The notes beneath the pieces were generated by a model, which was not told the origin of the DNA, searched no databases, and worked only from the letters and a program-made list of their open reading frames with translations. 64,000 nt of DNA from positions 62,001-126,000 of the forward strand of contig JAVJSN010000001.1 in NCBI GenBank assembly GCA_040219355.1, in the 5' to 3' direction. Origin of the DNA: MH13 sp040219355 (GTDB lineage: Bacteria > Pseudomonadota > Alphaproteobacteria > Rhizobiales > MH13). The position numbers and the translations under genes were made by a program. Below are positions 42,435 through 51,809 of this stretch, piece by piece (the first letter of the stretch is position 1; each line of letters opens with the position of its first letter).

Positions 42435-42543
42435 CGTCACCCTCGCCCTTGTGGCGAGGGTCTATTCCAAAGACCGTGACGGCAAAATCGATATCACGGA
42501 ACGCGCACAGGTTTGGATCCCCGCCACATGGGCGAGGATGACG
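42435..42543. repeat. RIME-like mosaic palindromic element (about 109 bp)
   Basis: The left end CGTCACCCTCGCCCTTGTGG and the reverse complement of the right end (CGTCATCCTCGCCCATGTGG) agree at about 23 of 28 aligned positions. Each end is itself a stem-loop (CCTCGCC/GGCGAGG on the left). Two palindromic ends around a short centre in about 108 bp is the plan of the rhizobial RIME elements. It lies between two converging genes and may act as a terminator for both. Confidence 0.75.
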
Positions 42544-42558
42544 AGCAAACGTTCGCGG

Positions 42559-43236
42559 TTAATGTGCCAGTTCGGCGACGGCTTCCTGCCAATTGCCCAT
42601 CTCGATCCGAGACGCTGCAATCACTGCCTGGGTGCGGCTTTCCACGTTCAGTTTCTGCAAGATCGCCGATACATGCGCCTTCACAGTTGCTTCTGACACA
42701 CCCAACTCATAGGCAATCTGCTTGTTGAGCAGGCCTTGGCTTAGCATCATCAATACGCGCACCTGCTGCGGTGTCAGCGAGGAAAGGCGCTTGGCCAGAG
42801 CTGCGGCCTCATCATCATCCGGGGCGTTGGCCAAATCCATATCGGCAGGCGTCCAGATGTTGCCATCCAAAATCGCCTCAATGCCAATCGTGATGTCACC
42901 AACAGGAAGGGATTTGGGCATAAAGCCAGCGGCGCCAAAATCCAAGGCCCGGCGCACGATCGCCTGATCTTCTGTGGCCGACACGATGCAAACCGGCACG
43001 CCAGGATATTGCGCCCGCAAATACATGAGGCCTGAAAAACCCCTTACACCTGGCATGTTCAAATCGAGCAAAACCAAGTCAACATCGGCGTCGGTCTGAA
43101 GCTGGGCCGTCACCTCGTCAATGTCACCTGCCTCGGAAACGCGAGCATGTTCAAAACGGGAGGCGACAATGGTTTTAAGTGCATCGCGAAACAGGGGGTG
43201 ATCATCGGCAATAATGAAGTGGTGCGTAGAAGCCAT
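42559..43236 (-). CDS. NarL/LuxR-family two-component response regulator
   Basis: The 225-residue protein has a receiver (FIIADDHPLFRDAL, phospho-acceptor Asp58 in VLLDLNMPGVRG, then CIVSATEDQ and FMPKSLP) and a C-terminal LuxR-type domain (SLTPQQVRVLMMLSQGLLNKQIAYELGVSEATVKAHVSAILQKL). It is convergent with the SSS-fused hybrid kinase gene, with 172 nt and a mosaic repeat between the stops. It is the likely transcriptional output of that kinase, by analogy with other bacteria where such kinases pair with NarL-type regulators. Confidence 0.93.
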   Translation of the reverse strand: MASTHHFIIADDHPLFRDALKTIVASRFEHARVSEAGDIDEVTAQLQTDADVDLVLLDLNMPGVRGFSGLMYLRAQYPGVPVCIVSATEDQAIVRRALDFGAAGFMPKSLPVGDITIGIEAILDGNIWTPADMDLANAPDDDEAAALAKRLSSLTPQQVRVLMMLSQGLLNKQIAYELGVSEATVKAHVSAILQKLNVESRTQAVIAASRIEMGNWQEAVAELAH

Positions 43237-43436
43237 GAATGCGCTGCCCTCTTTTTGTAACCCATGCCCAAAAGTTGGGCGGCTTTCGGTTCCGCCACTG
43301 AAACCGTTATGGGCATACTCAGGATTGTGACAGTTTTTTCAAGTCATATACGCAATTGGTAGGTGTATCCCTTACGAAAAAGCGAGGTTGCCACTGGGTT
43401 TTCCAAGCAGGAAAGCGCAAATACCAGGCACTCTTG

Positions 43437-43772
43437 TTAAGAGAATCTGCCGGGCAAACGCTGCATGAGCAATGGCCAGCGCAGAACCAGCCACACCATA
43501 GCTAAGACATTGCCGAGGAACATCAACGCGATCACCCAGGCGAAACTGGCCGGACGCGCGCCATCAACCAAAAACACGAACGCGGCGAAGATAAAGAAAC
43601 CAAGATAGAGGTCGGCCAGGGAAACGACGCCCCATGGGTCGTTGATGATGGCGCCGAAGCTCTGCCCGAAATTGGCGTTCAGTGAGGCCCAGACAATCAG
43701 GGCTGCCAGGCCCAGGCCCAAAACGGCGAAAACAGAACGCCAAAAAAGTGATGGTGAGGAGGGGTTTTCCAC
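43437..43772 (-). CDS. small integral membrane protein (DUF2834-like)
   Basis: From a GTG at 43772 the product is 111 residues with three membrane helices: VFAVLGLGLAALIVWASL, VSLADLYLGFFIFAAFVFLVDG and WVIALMFLGNVLAMVWLVLRW. The middle region (INDPWGVVSLADLYLGF) recalls DUF2834 or DUF1475-type proteins. The frame continues upstream to 43955 but that part overlaps the divergent esterase gene and has no membrane or signal character. No function is known. Confidence 0.6.
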   Translation of the reverse strand: MENPSSPSLFWRSVFAVLGLGLAALIVWASLNANFGQSFGAIINDPWGVVSLADLYLGFFIFAAFVFLVDGARPASFAWVIALMFLGNVLAMVWLVLRWPLLMQRLPGRFS

Positions 43773-43859
43773 GGGCCAGGCCTTTTGCAGGTTTTCGTTG
43801 GTGCTTGCATTGTCTACGACTGGACGCAGAATTGGTTTGCTTTGCCTCCAGGAGTATTC

Positions 43860-44831
43860 ATGCAATCGGCTCTCTTCACCGCCTACAGCGATGCCCATGG
43901 TGCAGAGGCTGCCATCAATCCGTTTGATCCGTCGTTGGTGTTGCCAGAAACCCACGCGCTAAACACTGAGATTTTGGGGAAACTGTCAGCGTTGCCCGAT
44001 AGCTGGTCGGTGCCGCCACACATGATCCGCCGAGCCCGTGCCAAGGGCGAAGGGCCGTTTCCGCTGGAACCGAAACTGGATCACGCCCGCTGGGAAGAGC
44101 ATGAGGGGGTGCGCCTGCGCATCCTGGAGCCACAAACCCGCGACACGCGTGGCATTTTTCTGCACATTCACGGCGGCGGCTGGGTTTTCGGCCAAGCTGA
44201 TTTTCATGACCCGATGTTGGCGCGTATCGCGGAAGCAACCGGTCTTGCGGCGATCAGTGTGGATTACCGGCTGGCGCCGGAGCACCCTTTTCCTGCCGGG
44301 CCAAGCGATTGTTTGGCGGCTGCCAGCTTTGCCTACGCGCAAGGCGGACCGTTGTTTCTGGGTGGGGAGTCGGCGGGCGCACACCTTTCGCTGCTCACCG
44401 CGCTATCGATGCGCGACGCGGGCATTGAAACATCCGGTCTTGTTCTCACTGCTGGGTGTTTTGATCTGACCCTTACACCGTCGGTGCGCAGTTGGGGCTC
44501 GCAGAAACTGATCCTCAATACGCGCGATATAGAGATGTTCGTGCATCACTGCGTGCCAGCTTTTATGGACGCCCGTGCGCCGACAATTTCACCTCTTTAC
44601 GCGCATTTGGATGGCCTGCCGCCCTGTTTGCTCAGCGTTGGCACCAACGACCCGCTGATCGACGATAGTCTGTTCCTGCATCAACGCCTTCTGGCGGCTG
44701 GTGTGCGCAGTGACCTTGCCATCGCGCCAGGAGGCTGCCACGTGTTCCAGGCTTTTGATTTGCAAATCGCCCGTGAAGCGGAAGCTGCCACCCACAGTTT
44801 CCTAAACCGGGTGCTGGATAATGATTTATGA
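43860..44831 (+). CDS. alpha/beta hydrolase (hormone-sensitive-lipase type esterase)
   Basis: The 323-residue protein has the oxyanion motif HGGGW (His104 onward), the nucleophile Ser171 in GESAGAH, the acid in GTNDPLIDD (around 263) and the histidine in PGGCHVF near 290. This is a complete family IV esterase triad. The start at 43860 follows CAGGAG. Its stop overlaps the start of the thioesterase-like gene by 4 nt, so the two enzymes are probably made together and act on related ester or thioester substrates. Confidence 0.9.
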   Translation: MQSALFTAYSDAHGAEAAINPFDPSLVLPETHALNTEILGKLSALPDSWSVPPHMIRRARAKGEGPFPLEPKLDHARWEEHEGVRLRILEPQTRDTRGIFLHIHGGGWVFGQADFHDPMLARIAEATGLAAISVDYRLAPEHPFPAGPSDCLAAASFAYAQGGPLFLGGESAGAHLSLLTALSMRDAGIETSGLVLTAGCFDLTLTPSVRSWGSQKLILNTRDIEMFVHHCVPAFMDARAPTISPLYAHLDGLPPCLLSVGTNDPLIDDSLFLHQRLLAAGVRSDLAIAPGGCHVFQAFDLQIAREAEAATHSFLNRVLDNDL

Positions 44832-45706
44832 TCGGCCCTCTTGAGACCATCCGCGACACGGCTAATAGCTGGGAGTGCGATGAAAATGACCATATCAATG
44901 TAAAGGCGTACGCCGCGCGCTTTGATATCGCTGTGCGCAGCTTTTTGGTGGAAGCCGGTTGGCAGGTACCGCATCGCATTGGTCGTCTGATCCGCTACCA
45001 CGCTGAGCTGCGCGGCGGCGAGCCGGTGCACGGCACAACGGGCATGGTGGCGCTAGAGAATGGGCAAGTCGCCTTCGAACACCGGTTGTTTGCGACTCAG
45101 CGTGCTGGCACACCACTGAGTGCCACAGCACTGGATGTTCTGCCGGACGTCTCACGCGATGATCTTTCGGCCTTTAACTTGCCCTCGCCCAGCGCAGATG
45201 CGCTGCCGAAATCAGGCAAGCCCGCGTTTACCGATATGGTTGATGGGGCAACGCTTGCGGACCTGGCAACGACCTATCGTGGTGTCATTCCGCCAACGGC
45301 GTTTGGTGCACCAACGGAGAGCGCCAATGGTGCGATGCTGCGTGACGAACATCTGGTTGGCATGATTTCAGATGCTGCCACCCACGCATGGGCACTGGCA
45401 GGCGCCAATGATGCATGGCTGCGTGAGCGCGGTTGGGGCCGCGCTGCCGTGCAGCTTCAACTTTCTTACAGCGCCCGACCGACAGCAGGCGATGTGGTTG
45501 TGATCAAAACCGGCTTACGGGCGCGCTCTTCCAAAACCATCAGCTATCGCCATCACGTCGTGAACGCGATGAGCGAGGAACTGATCGCCATTGCTGACAT
45601 CACCTCGCTGATGCTGAACCTAGAAACCCGCCGTGCGATGCCGTGGCCGGAAGAAAAGCTTAGCGCGCTGGATTCACAGATCAAGGCGTTTGAAGACGCC
45701 TCCTGA
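44828..45706 (+). CDS. double-hotdog thioesterase family protein
   Basis: The 292-residue protein has two hotdog-type halves. The first has WECDENDHINVKAYAARFD near residue 15 (the acyl-CoA thioesterase Asp/His region) and HAELRGGEPVHGTTGMV. The second has SDAATHAWALAG, LQLSYSARPTAGDVVVIKTGLRARSSKTISYRHHV and SLMLNLETRRAMPWP. Proteins of this sort hydrolyse acyl-CoA thioesters; the substrate is unknown. It overlaps the esterase gene by 4 nt. Confidence 0.8.
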   Translation: MIGPLETIRDTANSWECDENDHINVKAYAARFDIAVRSFLVEAGWQVPHRIGRLIRYHAELRGGEPVHGTTGMVALENGQVAFEHRLFATQRAGTPLSATALDVLPDVSRDDLSAFNLPSPSADALPKSGKPAFTDMVDGATLADLATTYRGVIPPTAFGAPTESANGAMLRDEHLVGMISDAATHAWALAGANDAWLRERGWGRAAVQLQLSYSARPTAGDVVVIKTGLRARSSKTISYRHHVVNAMSEELIAIADITSLMLNLETRRAMPWPEEKLSALDSQIKAFEDAS

Positions 45707-45711
45707 CAATC

Positions 45712-46197
45712 CTACTGATTGCGTTGTGCTTCCAAATCTTCACGTAGCCCTTCCACCATACCAAAGAACCGGCGCATTACCTCTTCGGCTGTGTCCATCA
45801 CCGCGTCCAGCTCTTCATCGGTTGGCAGGTCGAGGCGTTCGCGCACCGTGCCTGGATCAGGCAGCAAAGAGAGATCATCCTCCCCATTCTGCCCAATGTT
45901 CTCCAGCGCTTGCCGTGCGGCCAACACCTCTTCTTCCAAACGATCCACCTCGGCATCAAGCCGATTGATCTCAGCTTCGTAAGCCAGCCGATCGTCGGCG
46001 GAGAGACGACAAACCCAGCCGTTTTGCGTATCGTTACATTCGCTAATCTCACCGGTCTGCCGGTCGATACGCAGAACGCCATCCTCCAGTTCCACAATAT
46101 GGTACCGGTCACCGTTGACCAAATTATCGGCCTGCTGGGCGAGCGCTGGCACGACCATCACGCTAACGGTCAGGAGGAAAGCGAGGGTAAGGCGCAT
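45712..46197 (-). CDS. exported coiled-coil protein of unknown function
   Basis: The 161-residue precursor has a signal peptide (RLTLAFLLTVSVMVVPALAQ), a short beta-rich part with two cysteines (ISECNDTQNGWVCRL), a coiled coil (EAEINRLDAEVDRLEEEVLAARQALENI) and a helical acidic tail. It is probably periplasmic. It is convergent with the thioesterase-like gene (5 nt apart) and divergent from the Lhr helicase. I do not recognise a family. Confidence 0.75.
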   Translation of the reverse strand: MRLTLAFLLTVSVMVVPALAQQADNLVNGDRYHIVELEDGVLRIDRQTGEISECNDTQNGWVCRLSADDRLAYEAEINRLDAEVDRLEEEVLAARQALENIGQNGEDDLSLLPDPGTVRERLDLPTDEELDAVMDTAEEVMRRFFGMVEGLREDLEAQRNQ

Positions 46198-46277
46198 GTC
46201 AGTATCCCTTGAAGTTCGGCAGGGTTGATCCCTTTACTTTCATAGCCGCAGGGCAAAGGTATGACCATTGCTCACGA

Positions 46278-48818
46278 ATGTTCGGTTGCTATTTGAACGT
46301 CCAGCCCTCCCTTCCGGTTCCCGACCTACCGCCTGTCTTCACCGCTTGGTTTGAAGGCAAAGGCTGGGCACCACGTGAGCATCAATTGGCGCTTTTGGCG
46401 CGCGCTGATGCCAAGCGGGACACATTGCTGATCGCACCCACTGGGGCTGGCAAAACGCTGGCCGGGTTCCTGCCATCATTGGTTGATCTGGCGGGAAGAA
46501 AAACGGTTCGCCGCACCAACCGTCCGGGCGGGCTGCACACGCTCTACATTTCGCCGTTGAAAGCGCTGGCGGTGGATGTGGCCCGCAATCTCACCACACC
46601 GGCGGACGAGATGGGTTTGCCGATCCGCATTGAGACGCGCACTGGCGATACCCCAGCGGCAAGGCGCCAGCGGCAAAAGCGCAACCCGCCGGACATTCTG
46701 CTCACCACCCCGGAACAGCTGGCTTTGCTGCTTTCACATGTGGATGCCGACCGGATGTTTGGTGGTGTGAAGCGGGTAATCTTCGATGAGCTGCACGCGC
46801 TGGTGACCTCCAAACGCGGCGATCTGCTGGCCCTTGGACTGGCACGGCTGCGCAAACATGCACCCGATTTGGTAACCACTGGTCTGTCAGCGACGGTGGC
46901 TGACCCGGATGCGTTGGCCGGATGGCTTGCACCGCAAAACACGCAAAGCTCCGAACAAGCAGACATCGTCACGGTTGCAGGTGGGGCGCAGCCGGACATC
47001 AGTATTCTGGAAAGCGAAGAGCGCCTGCCCTGGGCCGGGCACATGGCGCGCTATGCATTCCCGCAAGTGCTGGAGGCCATCGCCGCGCACGGCACAACGC
47101 TGGTGTTCGTCAACACCCGCGCACAAGCTGAACTGGTGTTTCGCGAGCTTTGGGCGATCAACGAGGAGTCCTTGCCCATTGCCCTGCACCACGGCTCCCT
47201 TGATGTCGGCCAACGACGCAAGGTGGAAGAGGCGATGGCCAAGAACGCGCTGCGCGCGGTGGTGGCCACCTCGACCCTCGATCTTGGCATTGATTGGGGC
47301 GATGTCGACCTTGTGATCCATGTTGGCGCGCCCAAAGGAGCCAGCCGATTGGCGCAGCGGATCGGCCGTTCCAACCACCGTATGGACGAACCTTCCAAGG
47401 CTATTTTGGTGCCCGCCAATCGCTTTGAGGTTCTGGAATGTCGGGCAGCGCTCAACGCCAACTACGACCGCGCGCAAGACACACCGCCGATCCGCGACGG
47501 GGCGCTGGATGTGCTTGCCCAGCATGTGCTTGGCATGGCGTGTTCAGAGGCTTTTGCTATCGAAGATCTCTACAATGAGGTGCGGTCCGCCTATCCTTAC
47601 CGGTTGCTGACGCGCGAGAGCTTTGACCGCGTGGTGCAGTTCGTGGCCACCGGTGGATACGCGCTGAAAACCTATGAGCGCTATGCCCGCATTCGCCAGC
47701 GCAAGGATGGGTTGTGGCGCGTGGCCAACCCCGATGTCGCGCAGCAATACCGGTTGAACGTTGGCACCATCATTGAGATGCCAGTGCTCACGGTGCGGCT
47801 GGTCTCGGCCAAGCAGGCGGCGCAACGTTCCTCAAGCGCGCTGCGTGGCGGGCGCATTCTTGGCCAGGTGGAAGAGTATTTCTTAGAAACTCTGGTGCCC
47901 GGCGACAGCTTTCTGTTTGGTGGGGAGGTGGTGAAGTTCGAGGGCATCCGCGAGCAGGATGCGCTGGTATCACGCACGGAGTCCGCCGAACCGAAAATCC
48001 CCTCTTATGCGGGCGGTAAGTTCCCGCTTTCGACCTATCTGGCTGATGAAGTGCGGCGCATGCTTTCGAACCCCGAGAGCTGGGACGATCTGCCAATCCA
48101 AGTGGCTGATTGGCTGCGCATGCAGCGCGACAAGTCTGCCTTGCCCGGTCGTGACGGACTGCTGGTGGAGACCTTTCCACGCGGAAACCGGCACTACATG
48201 ATCTGCTACCCGTTTGAGGGGCGGCTCGCCCACCAAACCCTTGGCATGCTGCTCACCCGACGCATGGAGCGGGCTCGCGCCAAACCGCTGGGCTTTGTTG
48301 CCACTGATTATGCGCTTGGTGTTTGGGGCCTTTCTGACCTTGGCCAAAAGATCAGCGACGGCTCGATGCCGCTGGACGAGCTGTTCGCGCAATCGATGCT
48401 GGGCGATGATCTGGAAGAATGGATGGGCGAGAGTTACCTTTTGAAGCGCACTTTCCGCGCCTGCGCCCTGATCTCTGGTCTCATTGAACGACGGCACCCA
48501 GGCCAAGAAAAATCAGGGCGGCAGATGACGGTCTCGTCGGACCTTATTTACGACGTCCTGCGCCAGCATGAGCCGGACCATATTTTGATGCAATCGACAT
48601 GGGCCGATGCGGCATCCGGGTTGCTCGACATCGCGCGTATCGGTTCTATGCTGGCACGAATCGAGGGTCGAATCACCCATCAAAGGTTGGAGCGCATCTC
48701 ACCGCTGGCGGTGCCCATCATGCTGGAAGTCGGCAAAGAGCCGGTGTTTGGCGAGGCTCGCGATCAGGTGTTGGAAGATGCAGAAAGCCTGATCGAAGAA
48801 GCAATGAGTGCGCCGTAA
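46278..48818 (+). CDS. ligase-associated DEXH-box helicase (Lhr-Core type)
   Basis: This is a superfamily 2 DNA helicase, 846 residues from the ATG at 46278. It has Walker A APTGAGKT (53-60), the DELH box in VIFDELHAL, and SATVADP. The second RecA domain has TLVFVNTRAQAELVFRE, ALHHGSLDVGQR, VVATSTLDLGIDWGDVDLVIHVGAPKGASRLAQRIGRSNHRM, and then the Lhr winged-helix and beta-barrel region. This type unwinds in the 3'-5' direction and is encoded with PdeM, an MBL exonuclease and an ATP-dependent ligase in DNA repair clusters. PdeM follows here with overlap; the other two lie 10 kb downstream. The start is uncertain (a TTG at 46209 is in frame). Confidence 0.92.
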   Translation: MFGCYLNVQPSLPVPDLPPVFTAWFEGKGWAPREHQLALLARADAKRDTLLIAPTGAGKTLAGFLPSLVDLAGRKTVRRTNRPGGLHTLYISPLKALAVDVARNLTTPADEMGLPIRIETRTGDTPAARRQRQKRNPPDILLTTPEQLALLLSHVDADRMFGGVKRVIFDELHALVTSKRGDLLALGLARLRKHAPDLVTTGLSATVADPDALAGWLAPQNTQSSEQADIVTVAGGAQPDISILESEERLPWAGHMARYAFPQVLEAIAAHGTTLVFVNTRAQAELVFRELWAINEESLPIALHHGSLDVGQRRKVEEAMAKNALRAVVATSTLDLGIDWGDVDLVIHVGAPKGASRLAQRIGRSNHRMDEPSKAILVPANRFEVLECRAALNANYDRAQDTPPIRDGALDVLAQHVLGMACSEAFAIEDLYNEVRSAYPYRLLTRESFDRVVQFVATGGYALKTYERYARIRQRKDGLWRVANPDVAQQYRLNVGTIIEMPVLTVRLVSAKQAAQRSSSALRGGRILGQVEEYFLETLVPGDSFLFGGEVVKFEGIREQDALVSRTESAEPKIPSYAGGKFPLSTYLADEVRRMLSNPESWDDLPIQVADWLRMQRDKSALPGRDGLLVETFPRGNRHYMICYPFEGRLAHQTLGMLLTRRMERARAKPLGFVATDYALGVWGLSDLGQKISDGSMPLDELFAQSMLGDDLEEWMGESYLLKRTFRACALISGLIERRHPGQEKSGRQMTVSSDLIYDVLRQHEPDHILMQSTWADAASGLLDIARIGSMLARIEGRITHQRLERISPLAVPIMLEVGKEPVFGEARDQVLEDAESLIEEAMSAP

Positions 48819-49587
48819 GCGACGCGATATTAAGAACGGAATTCCACCTGTGTCTGCCTGGTTAAGCCAAAGCGTGAGCGCGCGCGATGAAGAAACAAGC
48901 GCACCCATTTGCCTTGCCGGGGAAGCGCTGGTTGCGGACAAATGCGGTGCGCTTTACTGGCCCGATGAGGCGATGTTGGTCGTGGCTGACCTGCATCTGG
49001 AAAAAGGCTCGTCGTTCGCCCGTTTCGGTAATCATTTACCGCCTTATGACACCGCCGCAACGCTGCGTCAGCTCAGCCTGCTGATGGATGCCTATCAACC
49101 ACAGCGGGTCATCGCTTTGGGGGATAGCGTGCATGATCGCAGTGCCTGGGAGCGGTTCAGCGATACTGACCGCGCCACACTGTCTGATCTGTGTAACCGC
49201 GTGGACGACTGGGTTTGGATCGCTGGCAACCATGACCCGGAGCCTCCAGTCGGCGTTCCTGGACGCAGCGCGCAAGAGCTGGCCGTCGGATCATTGGTGT
49301 TTCGCCATGAGCCAGGAGGCGATCTGACGGACGGACAGGCTGAGGTGGCCGGGCACTTGCATCCAGCAGCACGGGTGATCGGTAAGGGTGGATCGGCGCG
49401 ACGCCCAGCTTTCGCGCATGATAGACAACGGCTAATTCTTCCAGCTTTCGGCGCTTATGCGGGCGGCCTTTGTCTGTCAGCTGAGCCATTTCGCGCGCTG
49501 TTTAAGAAGTCATCCATGCGCGCGTCGGTCTGCGGACGCACACGCATGTTCACCGTACCGGGCAGCCGCATCCTCGGCTGGCGCTGA
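48808..49587 (+). CDS. pdeM: ligase-associated DNA repair endonuclease PdeM
   Basis: PdeM is a manganese-dependent metallophosphoesterase of the Lhr-associated repair cluster. The metal-binding motifs are ADLHLEKG (around residue 60), LGDSVHD, AGNHDPEP and the late GHLHPA, and LPAFGAYAGGL is typical near the end. The GTG at 48808 overlaps the helicase stop by 11 nt. A GTG at 48850 would give a shorter N-terminus without the basic stretch and may be the true start. It forms a pair with the Lhr-type helicase gene. Confidence 0.9.
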   Translation: MRRKRRDIKNGIPPVSAWLSQSVSARDEETSAPICLAGEALVADKCGALYWPDEAMLVVADLHLEKGSSFARFGNHLPPYDTAATLRQLSLLMDAYQPQRVIALGDSVHDRSAWERFSDTDRATLSDLCNRVDDWVWIAGNHDPEPPVGVPGRSAQELAVGSLVFRHEPGGDLTDGQAEVAGHLHPAARVIGKGGSARRPAFAHDRQRLILPAFGAYAGGLCLSAEPFRALFKKSSMRASVCGRTRMFTVPGSRILGWR

Positions 49588-49596
49588 TTTCTGCGA

Positions 49597-50061
49597 CTAA
49601 ACGATGGTCAGTACGGCCATCACGCTGAGCAGCGAGCACACCAGCGCTGTAAGCATGGTGCGAAGATGGCCAAACCACGACGGAGCACCATCATCCTCAG
49701 CATCACCCACATCCCAGGCGCCTTGCGCGGCAAACGATACCGCAAGCAACACCAGAGCGGGAAAGGCTGGAAGCAACACCGCAATCCAGCCGATGAGAGA
49801 TGGGATGACTGAGAGTGCAAAGCGCGCATCGCGCGTTTCGGGGTTCGACAGCAAAAGGCCCATGCCCCAACGCACGCCACCTAAGAACGACAGAATGACC
49901 GCGCCGTAAGCCACCGTTGCGCGCAACGCTAAGTCTGCACTCACAATCCAGATGCCGCCCGAAGCGTAGACAATCAGCCCGAATATAAAAGGCAAGGCGC
50001 CGGCCATTCCTAACCAGAGAGGCACTTTTGGCACGGTTTTAAGGGCAGTCAGCGCGCGCAT
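49597..50061 (-). CDS. DUF3429 family membrane protein
   Basis: The 154-residue protein has four to five membrane helices, with the family-typical VAYGAVILSFLGGVRWGMGLL near residue 55 and SVIPSLIGWIAVLLPAFPALVLLAVSF near 90. DUF3429 proteins are inner-membrane proteins of unknown function. It ends 9 nt from the pdeM stop (convergent) and follows the TIGR02186 gene on its own strand. Confidence 0.85.
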   Translation of the reverse strand: MRALTALKTVPKVPLWLGMAGALPFIFGLIVYASGGIWIVSADLALRATVAYGAVILSFLGGVRWGMGLLLSNPETRDARFALSVIPSLIGWIAVLLPAFPALVLLAVSFAAQGAWDVGDAEDDGAPSWFGHLRTMLTALVCSLLSVMAVLTIV

Positions 50062-50082
50062 CGGGCGTCCTTTAAAGTGCTG

Positions 50083-50892
50083 TTAGGAGCGGCGGAACAC
50101 CACCGAGCCCAACCATCCGGTAAGCAGAGCCAGCAACACCGCCAATCCGCCATACATCAGCTGGTCACGCTGCGACATGCGGAAGATGAACTGCTCGAAT
50201 CCAGTCTTGCGCACCAGAATGCCCACCTGTTCTTCGGCGAGCAAGACTCCACCAGAAAAGAGGTACACATTGACGTCAAATAGCCCAAGCGGCACGTCAG
50301 CGGGGAATGTTGCGCGAGCACGAAACAGCGTGTTGTCGATCACCGCCACTGCATCAGGTTCTTCCTGATAGACTTGGCTTTGGCGCTGCAAGCGAAGAAA
50401 GGCCCGTTCGAACACCCGATCGTCGGGCCGGTTATCTTGGACCTCCTCACGGCGCAGGCCACTTTCATCGACGTCCTCTGTCGCATCTTGCGCTTGGGGG
50501 AGAAGATAATCGATGCCAATCTGGAAGCGTCGAAGAAGCGAGGGATGGGCGATCTCGGCCACCGGGCGGTTGGAGAGCACGGTGTAGGCGCTGGGCACAT
50601 CTTCGAATGTGCGTGAACTGCGGTTCACCCATACACCCACAGTGCGTTCTTTTAGGCGCGTCACACGGTCGGTCTGCGGGCCTGTGACGGTGACGACCAC
50701 ATCGTAGTCTGATGCTCTTGGCACCGTGGACGCATCGCGGCGTACAGCACCAAAGACGGTTATGGCAGAGCCAGTAAAATTGGATGTGATGTCAACAGTG
50801 CGCTCGGAGAGAGTGACAATGAGCGACTCAGCGCGTGCGGTGCTCATCACGCACAGTGCAAACAAACCAACGAGGACGAGGCGTTTGATCAT
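50083..50892 (-). CDS. TIGR02186 / Alph_Pro_TM family membrane protein
   Basis: The 269-residue protein has a signal peptide (VLVGLFALCVMSTARA), a periplasmic part with LIVTLSERTVDITSNFTGSAITVFGAV and VTRLKERTVGVWVNRSSRTFEDVPSAYTVLSNRP, and a C-terminal membrane helix (YGGLAVLLALLTGWLGSVVF). This alphaproteobacterial family regularly accompanies TauE/SafE exporters. The gene overlaps the upstream tauE-like gene by 4 nt, so it probably works with the exporter in the envelope. Confidence 0.9.
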   Translation of the reverse strand: MIKRLVLVGLFALCVMSTARAESLIVTLSERTVDITSNFTGSAITVFGAVRRDASTVPRASDYDVVVTVTGPQTDRVTRLKERTVGVWVNRSSRTFEDVPSAYTVLSNRPVAEIAHPSLLRRFQIGIDYLLPQAQDATEDVDESGLRREEVQDNRPDDRVFERAFLRLQRQSQVYQEEPDAVAVIDNTLFRARATFPADVPLGLFDVNVYLFSGGVLLAEEQVGILVRKTGFEQFIFRMSQRDQLMYGGLAVLLALLTGWLGSVVFRRS

Positions 50893-51809
50893 CCGCCCAT
50901 TCCTGAAACCGAGAAGAGTTCTGCCGGCTCGATCGCCAAATCAAAGAGAAACCGTGCACCAACCGACAGGATGAGCAAGGCGAGCAGCAGGCGCAATTGT
51001 TCACCTTTGAGTTTTTGGCCTGCCGAGGCCCCAAACTGTGCGCCCAGCACACCGCCGACCATCAAAATGAGCCCCAAAATGATATCCACGGACCCTGTGG
51101 TCAATGCGTGCAAAACGGTGGCAACCGCCATGGTCACCAAGATCTGCAACAGCGATGTGCCGATCACCACATTGCCAGGAACGCGCAGAAGATAAATCAG
51201 CGCAGGCACCATGATGAATCCGCCGCCAATGCCAAGGATTGCACCGATAAACCCGATCACAAGGCCGAGAAAAATGACTGGAATGACCGAGATATAGAGA
51301 CGAGATTTTTTGAACGCCGTCTTGAATGGCAGGCCATGCACCCACGTGTGTTGACCTGGTTTACGGCTCGAGACCGCCCGTCCTCGTGCACCGCGCCAGA
51401 CCGAGCGGGCACTTTCAAAAAACATCATGCCGCCGATAATGCCCAAAAACAGCATGTATGAGACGGAGATGATGAGATCGAGTTGGCCGAGCGCGCGCAG
51501 AATAGAAAACAGCCAAACGCCAAGCGATGACCCGATGACGCCGCCACACAACAGAACACCGGCCAGCTTGAAGTCAACGCCACCCTTGCGCCAATAACTC
51601 AGCACGCCGGAGGTGGAAGAGGCCACCACTTGGCTGGTCACTGTTGCCACAGCCACCGATGGTGGAATGCCCGAAAAGATAAGCAGCGGTGTGAGCAGAA
51701 AGCCGCCACCAACGCCAAAAAGCCCGGAGACAAAACCCACCGCACCGCCCATGCCCAAAATGAGGAACACGTTGACGGCCAATTCGGCGATGGGCAGATA
51801 AATCTGCAT
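50889..51809 (-). CDS. TauE/SafE family sulfite/organosulfur exporter
   Basis: The 306-residue membrane protein has two halves with the TauE/SafE signature: GFVSGLFGVGGGFLLTPLLIFSGIP near residue 25 and GLVIGFIGAILGIGGGFIMVPALIYLLRVP near 185. About eight to nine helices are predicted. These proteins export sulfite, sulfoacetate or related anions. The TIGR02186 gene follows with a 4-nt overlap. Confidence 0.9.
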   Translation of the reverse strand: MQIYLPIAELAVNVFLILGMGGAVGFVSGLFGVGGGFLLTPLLIFSGIPPSVAVATVTSQVVASSTSGVLSYWRKGGVDFKLAGVLLCGGVIGSSLGVWLFSILRALGQLDLIISVSYMLFLGIIGGMMFFESARSVWRGARGRAVSSRKPGQHTWVHGLPFKTAFKKSRLYISVIPVIFLGLVIGFIGAILGIGGGFIMVPALIYLLRVPGNVVIGTSLLQILVTMAVATVLHALTTGSVDIILGLILMVGGVLGAQFGASAGQKLKGEQLRLLLALLILSVGARFLFDLAIEPAELFSVSGMGG

